Assembly: GCF_018129985.1 (NCBI RefSeq)
Contig: NZ_JAFCKT010000001.1
Coordinates: forward strand, 1,302,001 to 1,366,000
Source: Bradyrhizobium sp. SZCCT0148
GTDB lineage: Bacteria; Pseudomonadota; Alphaproteobacteria; Rhizobiales; Xanthobacteraceae
Direction: 5' to 3'
DNA: 64,000 bases
The translations under genes were made by a program, and so were the position numbers. Positions 59,874-64,000 of the stretch are shown piece after piece. The notes beneath the pieces were generated by a model, which saw only the letters and a list, made by a program, of their open reading frames with translations, ran no database searches and was not told where the DNA came from. Within the stretch, counting starts at the first letter, position 1. Each line of letters starts with the position of its first letter.

Positions 59874-60575
59874 TCAGGCGCGATGCATCAGCTTGAGCGC
59901 GGCGGTCAGGCGCAGGCTGCGCTTGCCGGCAAGCGCGGTCGCGTCCAGGACCGCCTGCTCTGAATCGTACGTACCGGAGAATCCGATGCCGACCTCGTGG
60001 CCGCCGAAGATCGGATCGTCCTTGGCCGGCGTATGCTCCTGGTTGAGGATCTGCCCCTTCCAGCGGCCGTTTGCGGCCGTGTAGCTGCCGAGATAGTAGA
60101 ACGCGGCATCGCCGCCGAGGATGCGGCCCCGGTTGAGCAGCATCACGCCGGTGAGGCCGCCGTCGAGACCGTCGAGCATCCGCAGATGGATGGAGTAGAG
60201 GCCGTCGGCGATTCCGGCTTCGCCAACGCCACCAGCGATCGGCGCCTCGGTTTCCGTGATGGGCGTCATGACCGACTGGAAGGGAATGCCGGGCAGCTCC
60301 TTCAGCTCGCCCTTGAAGCGATAGAGGTCGCCATCGGCCCAACCCTTGGCGAGCAAGGTGGCATCGTCGGTGCCTGCCATGGCGCGGTAGTTCGGATCGG
60401 GGTTGTGGCGGACGGTGTTGATCACGACGTCGACGCCGCTGTCGGTCTTCTCGTAAGTGCCGATATGGGCAAAGGCCGAGTTGCCGCCGAGCATCTTGCC
60501 ATGGCCGGCATGCATCACGCTGCGGCCGACGGTGTCGCCGAGCTGAAATCGAACCTTGTAGAAGCCTTCAAACAC
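59874..60575 (-). CDS. GrlR-like regulatory protein with duplicated domain (copy 2)
   Basis: 233 residues from a GTG at 60575 with GGGGA upstream. It aligns along its whole length with 56609-57313: FEGFYKVRFQLGDTVGRSVMHAGHGKMLGGNSAFAHIGTY and ADGLYSIHLRMLDGLDGGLTGVMLLNRGRILGGD with AFYYLGSY. Both copies end with near-identical KRSLRL tails. It is first in a three-gene operon with the binding-fold and Sel1 genes, which copy 1 lacks. Confidence 0.7.
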   Translation of the reverse strand: MFEGFYKVRFQLGDTVGRSVMHAGHGKMLGGNSAFAHIGTYEKTDSGVDVVINTVRHNPDPNYRAMAGTDDATLLAKGWADGDLYRFKGELKELPGIPFQSVMTPITETEAPIAGGVGEAGIADGLYSIHLRMLDGLDGGLTGVMLLNRGRILGGDAAFYYLGSYTAANGRWKGQILNQEHTPAKDDPIFGGHEVGIGFSGTYDSEQAVLDATALAGKRSLRLTAALKLMHRA

Positions 60576-60690
60576 CAGCCGTGTCCCCGGCCCTTGCGCA
60601 CAGCGCACTCTATCCCGCTTTCCGGCGCGAAGGACAAATATCGCTGGGGCAAGGCAAGAATGACCACAGGAGCGGCTGCCATCCAAATAC

Positions 60691-60725
60691 AAAAATCCGC
60701 CGGAGCCTCGCAGCTCCGACGGATT
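60691..60725 (-). terminator. Rho-independent terminator of glnII
   Basis: On the minus strand AATCCGTCGGAGC-TGCGAG-GCTCCGGCGGATT, 13-base arms with one mismatch, followed by TTTTT. It lies 44 bases after the glnII stop. Confidence 0.88.
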
Positions 60726-60769
60726 GTAAGCCAACCCGGGCCAGCCCCCCAGCCCGGGCCGGGAGGATC

Positions 60770-61804
60770 TTAGGCCGCGGCCTTCTTGTCGGCCGGCACG
60801 GACGCGATCGTCTTCAGGATCTGCGAAGCGATCTGGTATGGGTCGCCCTGCGAGTTCGGACGGCGGTCTTCCAGATAGCCCTTGTAGCCGTTGTTGACGA
60901 AGGAGTGCGGCACGCGGATCGAGGCGCCGCGGTCGGCCACGCCGTAACTGAACTTGTTCCACGGCGCGGTCTCGTGCTTGCCGGTCAGACGCTTGTCATT
61001 GTCCGGGCCGTAGACGGCGATGTGATCCATCAGGTTCTTGTCGAAGGCGGCCATCAGCGCTTCGAAATACTCCTTGCCGCCGACGGTGCGCATGTACTCG
61101 GTCGAGAAGTTGGCGTGCATGCCCGAGCCGTTCCAGTCGGTGTCGCCGAGCGGCTTGCAGTGGAATTCGATGTCGATGCCGTACTTTTCGGTAAGGCGCA
61201 GCATCAGGTAGCGGGCCATCCACATTTCGTCAGCGGCCTTCTTGGAGCCCTTGCCGAAGATCTGGAATTCCCACTGGCCCTTCGCGACTTCCGCATTGAT
61301 GCCTTCATGGTTGATGCCGGCGGCCAGGCAGAGGTCGAGATGCTCCTCGACGATCTTGCGGGCGACGTCGCCCACGTTGGAGTAGCCGACGCCGGTGTAG
61401 TACGGGCCCTGCGGCGCCGGATAACCGGAGGCCGGGAAGCCGAGCGGACGGCCGTCCTTGTAGAAGAAGTACTCCTGCTCGAAGCCGAACCAGGCGCCGG
61501 GGTCGTCGAGAATGGTGGCGCGCTTGTTGGAGGGGTGCGGAGTCTTGCCGTCGGGCATCATGACTTCGCACATCACGAGCACGCCGTTGGTGCGCGCGGC
61601 GTCCGGGAAGACGGCGACCGGCTTCAGCACGCAATCGGAGCTGTGGCCTTCGGCCTGCTGGGTGGAGGAGCCATCGAAGCCCCAGAGCGGAAGCTGCTCG
61701 AGCGTCGGAAACGACGCGAATTCCTTGATCTGAGTTTTGCCGCGCAGGTTCGGAGTCGGCGTATATCCGTCGAGCCAAATGTACTCGAGCTTATACTTGG
61801 TCAT
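60770..61804 (-). CDS. glnII: Type II glutamine synthetase
   Basis: 344 residues from the ATG at 61804 (GAGAGGCTCA upstream). The GSII pattern is complete: KLEYIWLDGYTPTPNLRGKTQ, FDGSSTQQAEG, GFEQEYFFYKDGRP, WNGSGMHANFSTEYM, and RVPHSFVNNGYKGYLEDRRP. This eukaryote-like enzyme is typical of rhizobia, makes glutamine from ammonium and glutamate, and unlike GSI is not adenylylated. Known family members are controlled by NtrC and sigma-54; the promoter seen at 61893-61909 agrees. Confidence 0.97.
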   Translation of the reverse strand: MTKYKLEYIWLDGYTPTPNLRGKTQIKEFASFPTLEQLPLWGFDGSSTQQAEGHSSDCVLKPVAVFPDAARTNGVLVMCEVMMPDGKTPHPSNKRATILDDPGAWFGFEQEYFFYKDGRPLGFPASGYPAPQGPYYTGVGYSNVGDVARKIVEEHLDLCLAAGINHEGINAEVAKGQWEFQIFGKGSKKAADEMWMARYLMLRLTEKYGIDIEFHCKPLGDTDWNGSGMHANFSTEYMRTVGGKEYFEALMAAFDKNLMDHIAVYGPDNDKRLTGKHETAPWNKFSYGVADRGASIRVPHSFVNNGYKGYLEDRRPNSQGDPYQIASQILKTIASVPADKKAAA

Positions 61805-62341
61805 TGAGCCTCTCTGTAGATGATGCGAAAGGTTGGGGGCCTGGCGGTCCCCGAACGTCTTGTACCCGGCCATCATCGGCCAGCCGTTTACAAGCATTTT
61901 ACGTGCCAAAAAGCCGCAGTCGGACGGTTCGCCTTCGTGATCGGCGGTCTCCCGTCCCGAGCCAACTAGCTCGAGCACGATGCGTCATAGCCGCGCACCT
62001 TCGCGTGAAGCTGCAGCGCAAAAATCTCTGGAAATCGCCCGATTCTAAAGCAAACCAGGCTGTTCTGAAATGTGCCGATGAAACGCGCATCAACGCCCGG
62101 CAATTTTTGCAAAGTCCTGAGCACCGCCCAGCAACCTTCGGAACAGCTCAGACGTTAGTCACGGCCAAGCTGCCTTGCAGGATGCAGAGCTCCATCTGCT
62201 CACAAATTGGGCGGCAACTGATTTCCTTTTCAGCACTTTCCAATTCGGGAGGGGCGGACGATATGGGGAGTCCGGTAACCACAATCGAACGAGTCGGGCG
62301 CACCATGGGAGGCTATGGCGCTTCGACCAAGGAGAATCTCA
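61805..62341. other. Regulatory region between glnII and the DUF2735 gene
   Basis: 537 bases between divergent starts with no gene seen. It contains the sigma-54 promoter for glnII at 61893-61909. NtrC-type upstream sites were not identified with confidence, and no equivalent promoter for the DUF2735 gene was found. Confidence 0.5.
61893..61909 (-). promoter_or_regulatory. Sigma-54 (-24/-12) promoter of glnII
   Basis: On the minus strand TTGGCACGTAAAATGCTT: GG of -24 and GC of -12 are exactly 10 bases apart, as the consensus requires. The start would be near 61882, about 78 bases before the glnII ATG. Sigma-54/NtrC control of glnII is established knowledge in rhizobia. Confidence 0.88.
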
Positions 62342-62545
62342 ATGATGAACAATGGTCTGAGTCAGGGATCGGCGACGATCTATCAGTTTCCGGTCGGGGG
62401 CCGCGCTGCTCTCGCCCGAGGCCGCTATGGCGAGACCCGCCTTGCCGCCGATCATGCTTCGCTTCCTGCGAACGTCTCGATCTGCAGCGACAGCTGGTAC
62501 CATCAGGACGCGGTCGACGAGGCCAAGCCGAAATGGGATCGCTGA
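62342..62545 (+). CDS. DUF2735 small protein
   Basis: 67 residues; AAGGAGAATCTCA precedes the ATG. SATIYQFPVGGRAALARGR is the IYQFP signature I recall for DUF2735, a family commonly found beside glnII in rhizobia. The rest is polar and ends DAVDEAKPKWDR. Divergent from glnII with 537 bases between them, it is likely part of the same nitrogen response. A terminator follows at 62601-62636. Confidence 0.82.
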   Translation: MMNNGLSQGSATIYQFPVGGRAALARGRYGETRLAADHASLPANVSICSDSWYHQDAVDEAKPKWDR

Positions 62546-62600
62546 TGCCTATGGCTGGTTTAAGAACGCCGCGCCCTCGCAGGTGCCCAGCGGCAGCTTG

Positions 62601-62636
62601 AAAAGGGGTCGAAACAACGATGTTTCGGCCCTTTTT
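62601..62636 (+). terminator. Rho-independent terminator of the DUF2735 gene
   Basis: AAAAGGGGTCGAAAC pairs imperfectly with GTTTCGGCCC over a 6-base loop, followed by TTTTT. Confidence 0.75.
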
Positions 62637-62656
62637 GATTCCCGCTGTCCGCGCAG

Positions 62657-62983
62657 TCAGATCCCGGACCTTTCGACCACCGCACAGGCCGTGACCGGTC
62701 GCCTCAGATGTTTCACCGTCGTGGGGCCGGTCTTTGGAATCTTCAGAGTCACCCCCGCCCCCGAATAGCGAGCGCCTGAAACCGACAGCCGCTTTGCGAG
62801 CGTGACCGGCTCACCATCGATCTGAAGGAACGCGCGCTTGTCCTCGTCGTAAAATCCAGCGATGAACTGCGTACCATCGGTGCAGCGATAGGTCCGGAAC
62901 GTCTGCGCTTCAGTCGGCGGCGCCCCGGTCAATCCAGCCGCCAGCATGGTGATCCCCGAAAGAATGGCCTTGTGCCGGCCCAT
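62657..62983 (-). CDS. MliC-like exported lysozyme-inhibitor protein
   Basis: 108 residues. Signal peptide 1-27, then YRCTDGTQFIAGFYDEDKRAFLQIDG and LSVSGARYSGAGVTLKI, the MliC beta-barrel pattern with its SGARY loop, which in family members enters the lysozyme active site. Cysteines in YRCTD and TACAVV probably form a disulfide. It is not a lipoprotein (no lipobox), so likely soluble in the periplasm. Inhibitory activity inferred. Confidence 0.78.
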   Translation of the reverse strand: MGRHKAILSGITMLAAGLTGAPPTEAQTFRTYRCTDGTQFIAGFYDEDKRAFLQIDGEPVTLAKRLSVSGARYSGAGVTLKIPKTGPTTVKHLRRPVTACAVVERSGI

Positions 62984-63048
62984 GATCGCCCCCTGTAATA
63001 GCCTTCAAGGACGCCCCCTCGTGCGTCCAATGGAACTATAACCATATC

Positions 63049-63792
63049 ATGTCAGAATCCCCTGCCCGTCACCTTGCCCTGCAGGGCGCCAGCAATTTTC
63101 GCGATCTCGGCGGCTACCCCACCACCGACGGCCGCACCACGCGCTGGCGGCACATCTTCCGCTCCAACCATCTCGGCCTGCTCACCGCGGATGATATCGA
63201 GATCATCCGCGCGCTGGGGGTGCGCAGCGCTTTCGATTTCCGTGGGGTTGAGGAGCGCGCGGCCGGCGTCTGCGCTGTCAGCGAGATCACGGTGCATTCG
63301 CTGCCGATCGAGCCGAGTGTCGTGGCTGCGCTGCGGGCCGAACTCGCGAGGGGCGCGCTGACTGCACCGGTTGCGCTGGAGCTCATGCGCGAATCCTATC
63401 GCAACTACGTTCGCCACCACACCAACAGCTTTCGCAGCCTGTTCGGCCATCTGCTGGAAGATCGCGCGCCGCTGGTGATCCATTGCACGGCCGGCAAGGA
63501 CCGCACCGGCTTTGCCAGTGCGCTGATCCTGCATGCGCTCGGCGTACCCGATGACATCATTGCCGAGGACTACCTGCTCACCAACCGTCATTACCGGCGC
63601 GATGCAACGGCCGCCACCGACCTGCCGGAAGACGTACGCAATGCCATCGGCAGCGTCGAGGCCTCCTATCTTGCTGCGGCTTTCGAGGCCATCGGCCAGG
63701 ACTATGGCGATCTCGAAACCTATCTGCGCGACGGACTCACGATCGGCGCGGCGGAGCGGACCGCGCTGAAAGAGCGCTATCTGCAGGCGTAA
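63049..63792 (+). CDS. Tyrosine/dual-specificity protein phosphatase
   Basis: 247 residues. HCTAGKDRTGFASALIL holds the CX5R catalytic loop (Cys147, Arg153). The N-terminus ASNFRDLGGYPTTDGR is typical of bacterial Y_phosphatase3 (MptpB/lipid-phosphatase-like) proteins. The family removes phosphate from tyrosine or phosphoinositides. Start at 63049 agrees with the family. A lone gene. Confidence 0.92.
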   Translation: MSESPARHLALQGASNFRDLGGYPTTDGRTTRWRHIFRSNHLGLLTADDIEIIRALGVRSAFDFRGVEERAAGVCAVSEITVHSLPIEPSVVAALRAELARGALTAPVALELMRESYRNYVRHHTNSFRSLFGHLLEDRAPLVIHCTAGKDRTGFASALILHALGVPDDIIAEDYLLTNRHYRRDATAATDLPEDVRNAIGSVEASYLAAAFEAIGQDYGDLETYLRDGLTIGAAERTALKERYLQA

Positions 63793-63804
63793 TCCGCGGC
63801 GGCC

Positions 63805-64000
63805 TCAAGCCATCGGCTCGACGGACTTGATGATGGCGTTCTTGAGCGCCAGGGACACCTGCTGGGTGCTCCAATCGTTCTGATGCAGCTTGTCGGGATC
63901 GCTCGCATCTATCAATTGCTCGAGCGAGACGCCGTTTTGCACGTGCCAATGCCGCATCAGCGCCCAGCGCTGGAACAGATTGACCTCCACTTCATTTGCA
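63805..64000 (-). CDS. Gene cut by the window edge, unidentified
   Basis: The frame is open from the edge down to the stop at 63805, about 64 residues visible: LFQRWALMRHWHVQNGVSLEQLIDASDPDKLHQNDWSTQQVSLALKNAIIKSVEPMA. A GTG at 63990 could be a start, but the frame continues to the edge. No motif recognised. Mixed helix, cytoplasmic by composition. Confidence 0.45.
   Translation of the reverse strand, partial: ANEVEVNLFQRWALMRHWHVQNGVSLEQLIDASDPDKLHQNDWSTQQVSLALKNAIIKSVEPMA

Noticed and set aside
61910..62060. NtrC enhancer sites upstream of the glnII promoter
   Set aside because: Only a weak CAC-N6-GTG-like sequence was seen, too short to call, although NtrC control is expected from family knowledge.
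1..64000. rRNA, tRNA, transposases, integrases, CRISPR arrays or phage genes
   Set aside because: I recognised none by eye. Absence is not proven; a tRNAscan and a transposase search would settle it.

Overview
The window looks like chromosomal DNA of a Bradyrhizobium-type alphaproteobacterium. The evidence is the high G+C content, a eukaryote-like type II glutamine synthetase (glnII) with a sigma-54 promoter, a GapR-like DUF2312 protein, a minCDE operon, and several families of dispersed palindromic intergenic repeats of the kind I recall from Bradyrhizobium genomes. Most genes are short transcription units on both strands. I see no rRNA, tRNA, CRISPR array, phage or insertion sequence.

Layout. 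1-3.3 kb: a gene fragment, an HdeA-like secreted protein, a ParB-like protein, an AbiEii-type nucleotidyltransferase with an overlapping upstream gene, and GapR-like DUF2312. 3.8-10.7 kb: GMC oxidoreductase, nucleoside deaminase, 2Fe-2S protein, VOC protein, cytochrome c, YjdM and an EamA exporter. 10.9-18.2 kb: small exported proteins, a lone Flp pilin, an M15-like envelope protein, pdxY, a TetR/methyltransferase pair, an SMR pump, a second cytochrome c and an SH3 protein. 18.3-26.9 kb: an aromatic hydroxylase with a divergent MarR regulator, membrane proteins, an L,D-transpeptidase, an SDR and small exported proteins. 27.4-29.2 kb: minCDE.

29.4-35.8 kb is the most system-like region. A TetR regulator sits between a divergent NMT1/THI5-like binding protein and a tightly packed operon of ABC permease, unusual epimerase-like protein, GNAT acetyltransferase, DHDPS-family aldolase/lyase and ABC ATPase. 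Two related operator-like sequences overlap candidate -35 boxes on both sides. I read it as a regulated uptake-plus-catabolism module whose substrate cannot be told from sequence.

35.9-46 kb: an orphan TRAP binding protein, a DUF2778 protein, a chemoreceptor, an AraC regulator, and a DUF2336-PilZ-HD-GYP set that probably belongs to cyclic-di-GMP signalling. 46-53 kb: nitroreductase, alpha/beta hydrolase, cupin, a two-repeat PsiF-like protein, an MBL hydrolase, an ABC-F ATPase and a LuxR-type regulator. 53.3-55.1 kb: a small YadA-like trimeric autotransporter with a pentapeptide-repeat passenger and a partner gene. 55.3-64 kb: a cold-shock protein, two duplicated GrlR-like proteins, a three-gene operon (GrlR-like, signal-less periplasmic-binding fold, Sel1 repeats), glnII facing a DUF2735 gene, an MliC-like lysozyme inhibitor and a tyrosine phosphatase.

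All family assignments come from reading motifs by eye; no database search was run.
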